Shown piece by piece: positions 50,137 to 58,334 of a stretch of 64,000 bases of DNA. Under the pieces are notes generated by a model, which saw only the letters and a list, made by a program, of their open reading frames with translations, was not told the origin of the DNA and did not search any database. The translations under genes and the position numbers were made by a program. Origin of the DNA: Marinifilum flexuosum (GTDB lineage: Bacteria; Bacteroidota; Bacteroidia; Bacteroidales; Marinifilaceae); the NCBI RefSeq assembly GCF_003610555.1, contig NZ_RAPQ01000011.1, positions 124,001 through 188,000 on the forward strand. Direction: 5' to 3'. Positions within the stretch are counted from its first letter, which is position 1. Each line of letters starts with the position of its first letter.

Positions 50137-50688
50137 TTATTCATCAATATCATCATCATAGTCCTCATCGCTATCATCATCACCACCTCGCATTAAATCA
50201 AGCATTCTCGATGCCATTTTTAAAGAGTTTATAGCCCCTTCAACAGTATTTTTATCGAATTCTTTCGTTGATAATCTTCCCAAGTCCTTTACCTCATCTG
50301 TTACATGCATTTTGGAGCTTAATGAATTTATGTTTAGCTTGGCAATTTTATTAGCTCTCCTTTGTTCGGGATTGATATTTGCGTTTTTAGAATCTATCTC
50401 TGAGGTATTTGTTATGGGCTTTACCATTTTTTTAGTATAAAGGATGGTTCTGGCGAGATCTTTTTCTCGCTCTTGTATATTGGTCTTAGCTTGTTCCTTC
50501 TGTTTTTTTATGATTTTGTTCTTCTTCTTTTTTTCTCTCTCTTCTCTTTTCCTTTTTATTTCGTTGTCTTGAATCAAAACATAGTCGGACACACACTTGT
50601 TCGCAAAATCAGCAGGAGAAAGCCCCAATTCAATATTCGCTTTTATTTGTTCATAATACTTTTCTATGACCTTAGTATTTTTGTTCAT
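50137..50688 (-). CDS. Small charged protein with acidic tail, paralogue of 40606-41070
   Basis: 183 residues from the ATG at 50688, chosen because it aligns with the start of the paralogue (MNKNTKVI against MDRNAKVI); an upstream in-frame start would add 16 residues. It keeps YYEQIKANIELGLSP and KCVSDY at the N-terminus, then a Lys/Arg/Glu-rich variable middle, then LDLMRGGDDD and an extended Asp/Glu tail. No signal peptide and no known domain. It lies upstream of the caspase operon on the same strand, separated by about 640 bases, with its paralogue at the other end of the block. Confidence 0.75.
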   Translation of the reverse strand: MNKNTKVIEKYYEQIKANIELGLSPADFANKCVSDYVLIQDNEIKRKREEREKKKKNKIIKKQKEQAKTNIQEREKDLARTILYTKKMVKPITNTSEIDSKNANINPEQRRANKIAKLNINSLSSKMHVTDEVKDLGRLSTKEFDKNTVEGAINSLKMASRMLDLMRGGDDDSDEDYDDDIDE

Positions 50689-50748
50689 TATGTGATTAGT
50701 TTTTGTATTAAATGTAATCAAGTGTATCATTTCCAATTGGAAGCATAT

Positions 50749-50781
50749 AAAGTTAAAAAACTTATGCTATAATAGCATAAT
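50749..50781 (-). terminator. Terminator of the AraC-type regulator gene
   Basis: On the minus strand TTATGCTA pairs with TAGCATAA around a three-base centre, followed by GTTTTTT. Confidence 0.75.
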
Positions 50782-50798
50782 AATAGTTTAAATTTACA

Positions 50799-51788
50799 TC
50801 ACAACTTCCCCCTCCGAAAATCCAGCGGCCTCACCCCAAATTGCTTTTTAAAGGCCGTAGAAAAGTGCGAAGCATTATCATATCCACATTCCAGCCCGAC
50901 TTCGGCGATGTTTAGATCTGATTTTAGCAAAAGATGGCAGGCTCGTTTCATTTTACGTTCCAAAAGATGAACATGAATGGTGTTTCCAAAAATCTTCTTG
51001 AAACCCATTTTTAGCTTTTTGGTATTGAGACCAACTTCCCGTGACAACTGTTCGATGGTATAGGCTTGATTTAAATCTTTGGTAAGCAGAAATTCCGCTT
51101 CTCGAATTTTATCCCGATCGCATGCTTTCAAATTCAATGCAGCGAAATTTTCGCAAGTAAAGGATTGAATCTGTAAGGATAGCAATTCCAATATTTTTGC
51201 TTCCAGGTATAAATCATCTGGCTGTGGCTTGGCAAACTCACCGTCAATTTGTTGGATGATGAATTGAATTTCACTTGTGTTGATCAGGTTGTCAGGCTTT
51301 AGGGTAGAGTACTTGCCATTTTGGTAATTGGAATACAAAGCTTTCAGTTTTTCGGGGTAGCGACTGAATAGATGTTCAAGATACTCCCTTTCAAAAATAC
51401 AGGAACGATAAGAGTAAAAGGTGTGGGCCTTGAACAGTAGGGAAGGGCGATCTTCATTCGGAACCACAATAATGTTGTTTTGGCCTGTATTGAAGGAATA
51501 TTTTCTTTGATGAATGATGTAATCCAGTTGCCCTTGTATCATAAAACCAATGCTAAATATGGGTTCATGATCTGGATTAAGATACCTAAGATTATAAGGC
51601 ACAAGAAACTCCACAAAGTTTAAGCTGATGCCCGGCAAACACTTTCGTTCCAATCGAAAGTGATTCTCATTCCTATCCTGATACTTGTAAGGGAGATTCA
51701 AATCTTTGTAGAAGTCCTTCAATAAAAAAAGATATTCTTCCTTGCTCATAGACTTTTCTGTTGACATCTCCCTATTAAAATGGCTCAT
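50799..51788 (-). CDS. AraC-family transcriptional regulator
   Basis: 329 residues. The C-terminal 100 residues carry the double helix-turn-helix (YTIEQLSREVGLNTKKLKMGF and IAEVGLECGYDNASHFSTAFK, ending FGVRPLDFR). The N-terminal 220 residues are a cupin-like or helical ligand-binding region with no clear family. A nearby target could be the divergent HU-like gene at 51963 or the small acidic-tail gene downstream, but there is no direct evidence. ATG 51788 was used; an ATG six codons in is possible. Confidence 0.88.
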   Translation of the reverse strand: MSHFNREMSTEKSMSKEEYLFLLKDFYKDLNLPYKYQDRNENHFRLERKCLPGISLNFVEFLVPYNLRYLNPDHEPIFSIGFMIQGQLDYIIHQRKYSFNTGQNNIIVVPNEDRPSLLFKAHTFYSYRSCIFEREYLEHLFSRYPEKLKALYSNYQNGKYSTLKPDNLINTSEIQFIIQQIDGEFAKPQPDDLYLEAKILELLSLQIQSFTCENFAALNLKACDRDKIREAEFLLTKDLNQAYTIEQLSREVGLNTKKLKMGFKKIFGNTIHVHLLERKMKRACHLLLKSDLNIAEVGLECGYDNASHFSTAFKKQFGVRPLDFRRGKL

Positions 51789-51962
51789 GGTACCGATTGT
51801 TGAATTTTTAGTCCCTATTGTTAAAGTATCGATTGCTATTCTTACTTAACTTCATACAACTTATTTTATTGCGTAGGGGCAATAAAAACATCACACAATT
51901 AATCAGATACGGCATTGAAGTGCTAATTCTGGTATTTTTTAACTAACTAAAATAATTTGCTC

Positions 51963-52703
51963 ATGGAAGTAAAAGAAAAGAACAGTGTAATGCTTGAATT
52001 ACACGATTTGTCGATCACAGAGAAGAAAGATGATCGATTTGCAAGAGTAGTTACCAGTCTATCGTTTAACGAAGATGATTTGGTGGACATTGCCGTATCG
52101 AGAAGAACCGATTTTAGTGAAAATACTTTGCGCGCAGCAATCGATATTTTAAAGAATATCGCCATTGAGGAAATCTGCAATGGAGCTTCAGTTCAATTCG
52201 GACTAGGCTATTTTCATTTGAATGTAAATGGTGTATTTGTTGGCGATAATGCCAAGTGGGATAGTGAAAAACATGCTCTTTCGGTACATGTTACACCTAC
52301 TGCCGAATTGCGAAAAGCAGTGAAAAAATGCACGGTAAATGTTCGCGGAATGGCTGCTTCGCCAATGGCAATTAACTCTGTAATCGATGTTGCTTCGGGA
52401 ACAACCAACCAAAAGCTTACCCCTGGTGCTCCGGTTAATGTTGAAGGAACACGCATTAAGGTTGAAGGAGACAAAGAGGGAATAGGTATCAAGTTAATCA
52501 AGGAGGATACCAAAGATGAAACTTTAATTCCTGCAACACATATCTCTACCAATTCACCTTCAAAACTCAGTTTTGTTGTACCAGCCGATTTGGCTGCTGG
52601 GGATTATCGTTTGGTAGTTGTTACGCAGCATAGCTCTTCTAAAGTATTCTTGAAAGAACCAAGAACATTTGTTTTCGACTATCTACTTGAAGTGGATGCA
52701 TAA
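51963..52703 (+). CDS. HU-like DNA-binding protein with DUF4469/Ig-like C-terminal domain
   Basis: 246 residues from the ATG at 51963 (an upstream TTG is open but unlikely). Residues 10-125 form the HU-related DNA-binding domain specific to Bacteroidota (VDIAVSRRTDFSENTLRAAI, VQFGLGYFHLNVNG). The C-terminal 110 residues form the DUF4469 sandwich (LTPGAPVNVEGTRIKVEG, HISTNSPSKLSFVVPADLAAG). Cytoplasmic nucleoid-type protein. Its gene directly precedes the palindrome-rich gene-free region at 52.7-54.4 kb. The function of this family is unknown. Confidence 0.85.
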   Translation: MEVKEKNSVMLELHDLSITEKKDDRFARVVTSLSFNEDDLVDIAVSRRTDFSENTLRAAIDILKNIAIEEICNGASVQFGLGYFHLNVNGVFVGDNAKWDSEKHALSVHVTPTAELRKAVKKCTVNVRGMAASPMAINSVIDVASGTTNQKLTPGAPVNVEGTRIKVEGDKEGIGIKLIKEDTKDETLIPATHISTNSPSKLSFVVPADLAAGDYRLVVVTQHSSSKVFLKEPRTFVFDYLLEVDA

Positions 52704-52726
52704 TTTGTCTACATGCTTTCACTGTT

Positions 52727-52761
52727 GAGGTCTTTCCTTTTTTGGAGAGGCCTCTTTTTTT
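52727..52761 (+). terminator. Terminator after the HU-like/DUF4469 gene
   Basis: GAGGTCTTTCC pairs with GGAGAGGCCTC (two wobble pairs), followed by seven T. Confidence 0.85.
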
Positions 52762-52768
52762 ATAATCG

Positions 52769-52860
52769 ACTGTCGGGTATTATAATACCCCAGTGTGCGG
52801 TATTAGGCTAATCCGGTCTGCGGTATAGTAATACCCGAGCGTGAGGTATTAGGCTAATAG
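52769..52860. repeat. Two 46-bp palindromic direct repeats
   Basis: Each unit carries a 16-base palindrome near its start (GGGTATTATAATACCC at 52775-52790 is perfect; its copy GGTATAGTAATACCC is at 52822-52836) and GGTATTAGGCTAAT near its end (52799-52812 and 52845-52858). Both landmarks are offset by exactly 46 bases. Confidence 0.8.
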
Positions 52861-52866
52861 ACTGTC

Positions 52867-52882
52867 GATTCTTTGGGGAGTA
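52867..52882. repeat. Left copy of a 16-bp direct repeat flanking the array
   Basis: GATTCTTTGGGGAGTA occurs here and again at 54361-54376, one copy on each side of the five-unit array. Confidence 0.7.
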
Positions 52883-52892
52883 TTTTTGTGAC

Positions 52893-52921
52893 ATGCTAAG
52901 CATCTCAAAGATGCTTAGCAT
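52893..52921. repeat. 12-bp perfect hairpin sharing an 18-mer with 42.0 kb
   Basis: ATGCTAAGCATC and GATGCTTAGCAT are perfect arms around TCAAA. TGACATGCTAAGCATCTC (52889-52906) is identical to 42003-42020. Confidence 0.8.
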
Positions 52922-52964
52922 ATTTCTCGCTGAACGTATTTATGCTGATTGTTGGTGAATACCA

Positions 52965-54346
52965 CACGAAGGGATTCGTGCGGTAGCGAAGGGTGCTGTA
53001 ATTGTGCGCTTAGGTAACGGTACGCTGTACCTTTTTTTGTTCGTTGTCAAACTTTCTATAAATATTCGGGTGCTCTGCACCATAATTAACCTTTAAGGCT
53101 TATGGAAAAAAGCAGCAGAGCTGCGTAAGCTTTATAGATCCATTCGCAATATTTTTACATAGGTGCAGCGCACCGAAACCATTGGGGTTGGTGGTGCTTT
53201 TTTTGCTGAAAGGTTTTGTGATGATTGTTGATGAATACCACACGAAAGGATTCGTGCGGTAGCGAGGGGTTTCGTGCTGTGCATGTGTGCAAATGTATCG
53301 GTACGCTGTACCTACTTTGTATTGCATTGTCAAACTGTCTATAAATATTAAGGTGCTCTGCACCATAATTAACCCTAAAGGCTTAAGGAAAAAAGCAGCA
53401 GAGCTGCGTAAGCTTTATAGATCCATTCGTAATATGTTTACATAGGTGCAGCGCACCGAAACCATTGGGGTTGTTGGTGCTTTTTCTGCTGAAAGGTTTT
53501 GTGATGATTGTTGATGAATACCACACGAAGGGATTCGTGCGGTAGCGAAGGGTGCTGTAATTGTGCGCTTAGGTATCGGTACGCTGTACCTTCTTTGTAT
53601 TGCATTGTCAAACTATCTATAAATATTCGGGTGCTCTGCACCATAATTAACCCTTAAGACTTAATGAATAAAGCAGCAGAGCTGCGTAAGCTTTATAGAA
53701 CCATTCGCAATATTTTCAAATAGGTGCAGCGCACCGAAACCATTGGAGTTGTTGGTGCTTTATTGAAGAAACTGATGTTTAGTATGCGAAAGAATTAATT
53801 TCATCGAACTTCGTTTCGTGCTGTGCATGTGTGCAAATGTATCGGTACGCTGTACCTTTTTGTGTTTCATTGTCTAAGTATCTATAAATATTTGGGTGCT
53901 CTGCACCTAATTAAGGATTAATTCATGAAAAGCTAGAAGTAGCAGAGCTGCGTAAGCTTTATAGATCCATTCGCAATATATTTGCATAGGTGCAGCGCAC
54001 CCAAATCATTGGTATTGTTGGTGCTTTATTGAAGAAACTGTTGCTTAGTATGCGAAAGAATTAATTTCATCCAACTTCGTTTCGTGCTGTAATTGTGTGC
54101 TTAGGTATCGGTACGCTGTACCTACTTTGTATTGCATTGTCAAACTGTCTATAAATATTCGGGTGCTCTGCACCATAATTAACCCTAAAGGCTTAAGGAA
54201 AAGAAGCAGCAGAGCTACGTAAGCTTTATAGATCCATTCGCAAGTTTTACATAGGTGCAGCGCACCGAAACCATTGGGGTTGTTGGTGCTTTTTCTGCTG
54301 AAAGGTTTTGTGATGATTGTTGATGAATATCACACGAAGGGATTCG
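52965..54346. repeat. Five-unit array of palindrome-rich repeats, about 266-281 bp each
   Basis: Each unit carries GGTACGCTGTACC (starts 53019, 53300, 53578, 53844, 54110), GGTGCTCTGCACC (for example 53069 and 53352), GCAGAGCTGC, and GGTGCAGCGCACC (starts 53162, 53445, 53723, 53989, 54254; copy 4 is followed by C instead of GA). Three of these are 5-base arms around a 3-base centre. Units 1-3 also contain a CACGAA/TTCGTG hairpin, recurring at the right end. Units differ in a short segment before the first palindrome, with two versions (TAATTGTGnGCTTAG and GCATGTGTGCAAAT) that alternate. No coding frame is conserved. Function unknown. Confidence 0.85.
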
Positions 54347-54360
54347 TGCGGTAGCGAGGG

Positions 54361-54376
54361 GATTCTTTGGGGAGTA
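54361..54376. repeat. Right copy of the 16-bp direct repeat flanking the array
   Basis: GATTCTTTGGGGAGTA, identical to 52867-52882. Confidence 0.7.
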
Positions 54377-54482
54377 GTTTTTATAGCACAGTTCTTAATA
54401 AAGTATTTCTAGGGTTCTCATAATTATTGCCGTAATTTTTTTGTTTAATCATTATTGTTTATAAATTCACACTTGCTAAAAA

Positions 54483-54575
54483 TGTCTGAACCATGATTTT
54501 AAAGGATTGTGGGATGGCTTGATTTTGTTAGAATCATGAAATCAAGTTAATCAAAACAAATCATGGTTCAAGACA
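54483..54575. repeat. Hairpin element upstream of the GxxExxY gene
   Basis: TGTCTGAACCATGATTT at the left and AAATCATGGTTCAAGACA at the right form near-perfect inverted arms (one extra A) 93 bases end to end. A related half (GAAACATGATTTTAAAAGG) recurs right after the GxxExxY stop, so the gene sits between two copies of the left arm. Elements of this kind are common beside GxxExxY genes in Bacteroidota. Confidence 0.7.
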
Positions 54576-54616
54576 AAATAAGAAGCATAAGAAATACTTA
54601 TAGTTCACGATAAGTT

Positions 54617-54988
54617 ATGAAACACGAAGAACTAACATACAAAATCATTGGTTGTGCCATGGAGGTACACAAACATCTTGGGAATGGATTTCAGGAGCTT
54701 GTATATCAGCGAGCATTGTCCATCGAAATGAAAATGCAGGGAATTAACTTTTCTCGTGAACATGAAATGAAACTGGAATATAAAGGTCACAATATAGGCA
54801 CTCGGAGAGTAGACTTTTTTGTAGAAGAAAAAATAATGGTTGAAATAAAGGCATTGGTCAATTTAGAGGATGTTCATTTGGCACAGGCAATGAACTATGT
54901 AGAGGCATATGGTTTAGAGATTGGTTTGCTAATTAATTTTGGATCGAAAAGTTTACAGCATAAACGAGTACACAATAACAAGTCTTGA
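54617..54988 (+). CDS. GxxExxY-family protein
   Basis: 123 residues. The family signature is GFQELVY within HKHLGNGFQELVYQRALSIE; the later RVDFFVEEKIMVEIKA fits a PD-(D/E)xK nuclease-like core (D, then E-x-K). The molecular role of the family is not established. It is flanked by copies of a hairpin-type repeat, and such genes are frequently found as small mobile or repeat-associated cassettes. It is complete and in good reading order. Confidence 0.85.
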   Translation: MKHEELTYKIIGCAMEVHKHLGNGFQELVYQRALSIEMKMQGINFSREHEMKLEYKGHNIGTRRVDFFVEEKIMVEIKALVNLEDVHLAQAMNYVEAYGLEIGLLINFGSKSLQHKRVHNNKS

Positions 54989-55088
54989 AACATGATTTTA
55001 AAAGGCTCCATAGAAGTATGTTCTGTATTGCTGTAGTCATTAGTTCTTGTTAGGAAATTTAGTATCATTAGTAAATTGAATATTACAC

Positions 55089-55841
55089 ATGAAATACCTT
55101 CCAATTCTACTCATCCTTCTTTTGTTTGGATGCCAGCCAAACTCCAATATTCAAAAGCAGATTGAACTACAAGAAAGCTTTATTGATAACAAGTACCATT
55201 TGCTGTTATCTGATTTTCATTTGAAGTATATGGTAAATCCTGTAAAATATATGGGATTGTATGATTATGTGGAGGGCCTAAAAGAGCGCTTTGATGCACT
55301 TGAAGCAGAACTGTTGCTTACCGATGGTCATGGTGATAAAAGCAAGGAAATTGTATTCAATTATTACAAGATGGTTGAACCTGGACTGAATCATGGATAC
55401 CTAGAGGATGAGTTTAAAAAATGCAAATCTTGCATTAATGATATTCTATTGGGTAAGTCACTTACTAGGCAGGAAAGAAAAATGACAGTTCTTTTCTTGA
55501 AAACATTCCACACTACTCTTATTGAAAATGTAATTGCAGAAGAGACTTGGGGAGATTTTAAGTTTAATCTTATTCGTCCTATAATAGTTTCTGATAGAAA
55601 TAAACTTAAACTGGGTGAAACATATGAAGCCAGAGTCTTTTTAACGGCAGTAGATACCACTCGACATCCGATTTATAAAATAGAGAATGCTTTGGTTGAA
55701 TATGGTCTAGAAGGAGAAGGGATTGTTCGATTCAAAACCAATAAAAGAGGAGTTCAGAAGTGGGGTGGTACTGTAATTTGGCAAAAAGAGGATGGGGTTG
55801 AATTAGAGCTGGATATTGAACAAACTTATATCGTGGAATAA
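55089..55841 (+). CDS. Lipoprotein with a GldM-like periplasmic domain
   Basis: 250 residues. Lipobox LLFGC (Cys15). Residues about 30-165 are helical and resemble the GldM periplasmic helical region only loosely. Residues about 175-250 (RPIIVSDRNKLKLGETYEARVF, AVDTTRHPIYKI, VQKWGGTVIWQ, final EQTYIVE) follow the pattern of a GldM beta-domain. GldM is an inner-membrane motor component of the type IX secretion/gliding machine, but this protein has a lipid anchor instead of the membrane helix and no gld neighbours. It ends 48 bases before the patatin gene, which suggests cotranscription. The assignment is by eye. Confidence 0.6.
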   Translation: MKYLPILLILLLFGCQPNSNIQKQIELQESFIDNKYHLLLSDFHLKYMVNPVKYMGLYDYVEGLKERFDALEAELLLTDGHGDKSKEIVFNYYKMVEPGLNHGYLEDEFKKCKSCINDILLGKSLTRQERKMTVLFLKTFHTTLIENVIAEETWGDFKFNLIRPIIVSDRNKLKLGETYEARVFLTAVDTTRHPIYKIENALVEYGLEGEGIVRFKTNKRGVQKWGGTVIWQKEDGVELELDIEQTYIVE

Positions 55842-55889
55842 GATTATAAAAGTTACCATTTCTCAAAAATATTTAAAAAGAAACTACTT

Positions 55890-57524
55890 ATGCAAACCCC
55901 AATCACCCCATTCGAATCCATCGGCTTGTGTTTTAGCGGTGGAGGATATCGCGCCACTTTTTTTTCCTTGGGCGTTGTGTCCTACCTAAACAAAATTAGT
56001 TACCAAGGCGAGTCCTTATTGAGCCATGTAGAGGCCGTAAGTTCGGTTAGTGGAGGTTCTTTGCTGGCAGTGGCCTATGCAAAGGCTGTTCAGGAAGAGA
56101 ATTTCGACTTCCATACTTTCTACAAATCTTTTTATCAGAGTTTTGTGCCTGATAAGGATAGGCTGGTAGAGCATGCAGTGGCCAAGCTGGAATCCGCCGA
56201 AGTTTGGGCGAAACATCCGTACAAGAAGCCTTCGCTCATCAATGCCTTTGCTTTGACCTATGCCGATATGCCCATTTTCAAGGGAGAGTTTGGCATGTTT
56301 AAAAAGAGTACATCCCCAAGTCTGAAACATGTTTGTTTCAACGCCACCGAGTTTTCGTATGGCAAAGCTTTCCGTTTTCAGAACGTGGGCGTGTTTGGAA
56401 ATGGCAATTTGCGCTGTGCCGAAATGAACCAGGTAAGTGCCAAGGTACAATTGGCGGATATTGTGGCTTCATCCTCTTGTTTTCCTATTGGTTTCGAGCC
56501 CTTGGTTTTCCCCGACGATTATATCCGCGATCAAAAAGACCCACACTACAAGGCTTTAAAGCGTCTGCCTGACTTCTGTCATGGTGTTGGTGTGATGGAT
56601 GGAGGAATTGTTGACAACCAGGGCATTGGGAGTATGGTGAACATCAGCAATTCCAAGCAACGCCAAAAGCCACTGGATTTGATCATAGTAAACGATGTGG
56701 GTAGTAGCGATATGCAGCCCTGGCAAGCCGAAAGCACCAAGGATACCACTAAAATGTCGATCAAAGAGAAAGCCAAGAGCCTTTTAAAGTATGTTCGTGT
56801 TCACTGGTTGTATTGGTCTGTGTTGTTGGCAGGTATTCTCATCATGCTTATCAATTCTTTGGAGCTGATTAAGGGGAGAGAGTGGGCATCCTTATACGTT
56901 GTAGGAGGTGTATTTACGGGAGTTGGTTTAAGTTTTACTTTAATAGGAGCCATAGCGGGGCATGTAAAGAATGATATCGTACGCAAGCTCAAAGCGGTAT
57001 TCAGAAAGAATGTACCGGAGTCGCTTCTGGATGAAGTGAAATCTTTCCAGCGTTTGGATATTGACCTGGTAAAGCGAATGATGATAGAACGTGCCACATC
57101 GGGCGCCAAAATGATTAATAACGTTTTTCTGAAACAGATCAGGTACCTGAATTATGAGCTGCTGTACTCTTCAGATGCTCTGAAAAACCGAAGAATTAGC
57201 TCGGTAATTGGTGAATTGAATGGGGAAAAGAAAAATAATGAAGAAATTTCTACTCCTAAAAAACAATTGAAAACCGTTGCTATGATTGCTTCGGAAGCCC
57301 CAACAACACTATGGTGGAGCGAGGAAGATATCAAGCTGGATAGAATGAATTCCTTGATTGCCTGTGGCCAGTTTACTACCTGTTACAACTTGATGAAATA
57401 CATTTTAGAGCTGAAAAAGAGTGGGATAGAAGGTGAAGGCCTGGATGAGATGTACAAGGCCCTTAAAAAGGATTGGACGGCTTTTAATAAGGATCCAATG
57501 TTTATGGTGGATACCACTGAGTAG
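55890..57524 (+). CDS. Patatin-like phospholipase with two internal membrane segments
   Basis: 544 residues, no signal peptide. Patatin fold in the first 260 residues: oxyanion loop GGGYRA (17-22), nucleophile Ser54 in SSVSGGS, and Asp237 in VMDGGIVDN for the Ser-Asp dyad. Two hydrophobic segments follow (about 304-325 LYWSVLLAGILIMLINSLEL and 333-356), then a charged C-terminal region of about 185 residues. It should hydrolyse acyl esters of lipids at the inner membrane. The mid-protein GC is higher than in its neighbours. A defence or lipid-turnover role is possible, but nothing in the sequence decides. Confidence 0.88.
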   Translation: MQTPITPFESIGLCFSGGGYRATFFSLGVVSYLNKISYQGESLLSHVEAVSSVSGGSLLAVAYAKAVQEENFDFHTFYKSFYQSFVPDKDRLVEHAVAKLESAEVWAKHPYKKPSLINAFALTYADMPIFKGEFGMFKKSTSPSLKHVCFNATEFSYGKAFRFQNVGVFGNGNLRCAEMNQVSAKVQLADIVASSSCFPIGFEPLVFPDDYIRDQKDPHYKALKRLPDFCHGVGVMDGGIVDNQGIGSMVNISNSKQRQKPLDLIIVNDVGSSDMQPWQAESTKDTTKMSIKEKAKSLLKYVRVHWLYWSVLLAGILIMLINSLELIKGREWASLYVVGGVFTGVGLSFTLIGAIAGHVKNDIVRKLKAVFRKNVPESLLDEVKSFQRLDIDLVKRMMIERATSGAKMINNVFLKQIRYLNYELLYSSDALKNRRISSVIGELNGEKKNNEEISTPKKQLKTVAMIASEAPTTLWWSEEDIKLDRMNSLIACGQFTTCYNLMKYILELKKSGIEGEGLDEMYKALKKDWTAFNKDPMFMVDTTE

Positions 57525-57725
57525 AATTGATTCGTATTTGTGCGTTCAAATGCATCCATAGTTTGGGTCAATTTTTACAAACTAGCCCCAATAAAAATTT
57601 TTATTGTACTTAAGAAATGCTTATATTGTTGAGCAATTGGAAAAATTTAAATCAACAAAGTCCAATAGAATCAAATAAACTGGGGAATTTATAATTATCT
57701 TCCCACTTTAATAAAGAAAAATTAT

Positions 57726-57998
57726 ATGAACAAGCAAGAATTGGTTTCAGCAATTGCTGAAAAGGCAGAATTGTCAAAAGCGGATAGCGAAAAAGCATTA
57801 AACGCAATGATGGATTCAATTAAAGAATCTTTAGTGAAAGGTGAAAGTACTCAATTGATCGGATTCGGTACATTCTCAATCTCTGAAAGAGCTGCTAGAA
57901 CAGGTAGAAACCCTCAAACTGGAAAAGAAATTCAGATTGCTGCTAAGAAAGTAATCAAGTTCAAGGCTGGTAAAGCTATGGACGAAGCGGTAAACTAG
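57726..57998 (+). CDS. hup: HU family DNA-binding protein
   Basis: 90 residues, the standard HU/IHF length. Start MNKQELVSAIAEKAELSKAD, the GFGTFSISERAARTGRNPQTG beta-arm with the conserved Pro, and the KFKAGKAM end are canonical. It bends and compacts DNA as a dimer. Transcribed alone, with its own terminator. It is unrelated in size to the HU-like/DUF4469 protein at 51963. Confidence 0.96.
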   Translation: MNKQELVSAIAEKAELSKADSEKALNAMMDSIKESLVKGESTQLIGFGTFSISERAARTGRNPQTGKEIQIAAKKVIKFKAGKAMDEAVN

Positions 57999-58019
57999 TA
58001 TTAATTTACTGGAATCGGA

Positions 58020-58049
58020 ACAGCTGCCCATTGGGTGGCTGTTTTTTTG
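58020..58049 (+). terminator. Terminator after hup
   Basis: ACAGC..CCC pairs with GGG..GCTGT around an ATT loop, with an internal TG/TG mismatch, followed by seven T. Confidence 0.8.
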
Positions 58050-58122
58050 TGGCCTATTGTGAGGGTAGGATTGATCCTGTATCAAAAGTTGAAATTTCTT
58101 TTACTCCTCAAGCCGGAAGGCT

Positions 58123-58151
58123 CTTACTTTCTCCATTGATGAGAAAGTAAG
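58123..58151. repeat. CTTACTTTCTC hairpin in a gene-free stretch
   Basis: CTTACTTTCTC and GAGAAAGTAAG are perfect 11-base arms around seven bases. The 58050-58334 stretch has no supported gene. The sequence looks like an interspersed element but only one copy is in this window. Confidence 0.5.
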
Positions 58152-58334
58152 CAAACAATCTAGGGCGAGTAAGCTCAAACTACTGATACTTGAAAACTTT
58201 AAGTGCGACGGGGTGATTTTCGAACAAGTTCTCAACTTCCCCGTCTTTCTATAAGTTTTCTGTGCATAAGCAGCTTGACATTCCAATGCCCATCCGGCAA
58301 GATGTAGATTTGTTGTTTATGGTTATATCGTAGG

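Noticed and set aside
53100-53644. Two minus-strand ORFs with similar proteins (MVQSTLIF.. and MVQSTRIF..) inside the repeat array
   Set aside because: They are the same repeat read twice; the frame is not kept in units 4 and 5, and the proteins look like translated palindromes.
52965-54346. CRISPR or tRNA cluster
   Set aside because: Units are 266-281 bases with several internal palindromes, and no cloverleaf or spacer pattern is seen.
54617-57524. Reading GxxExxY, GldM-like lipoprotein and patatin as an anti-phage island
   Set aside because: Patatins and nuclease-like folds occur in defence, but no nucleotide-signalling or other defence partner is present, and the lipoprotein is exported. 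Evidence is too thin.
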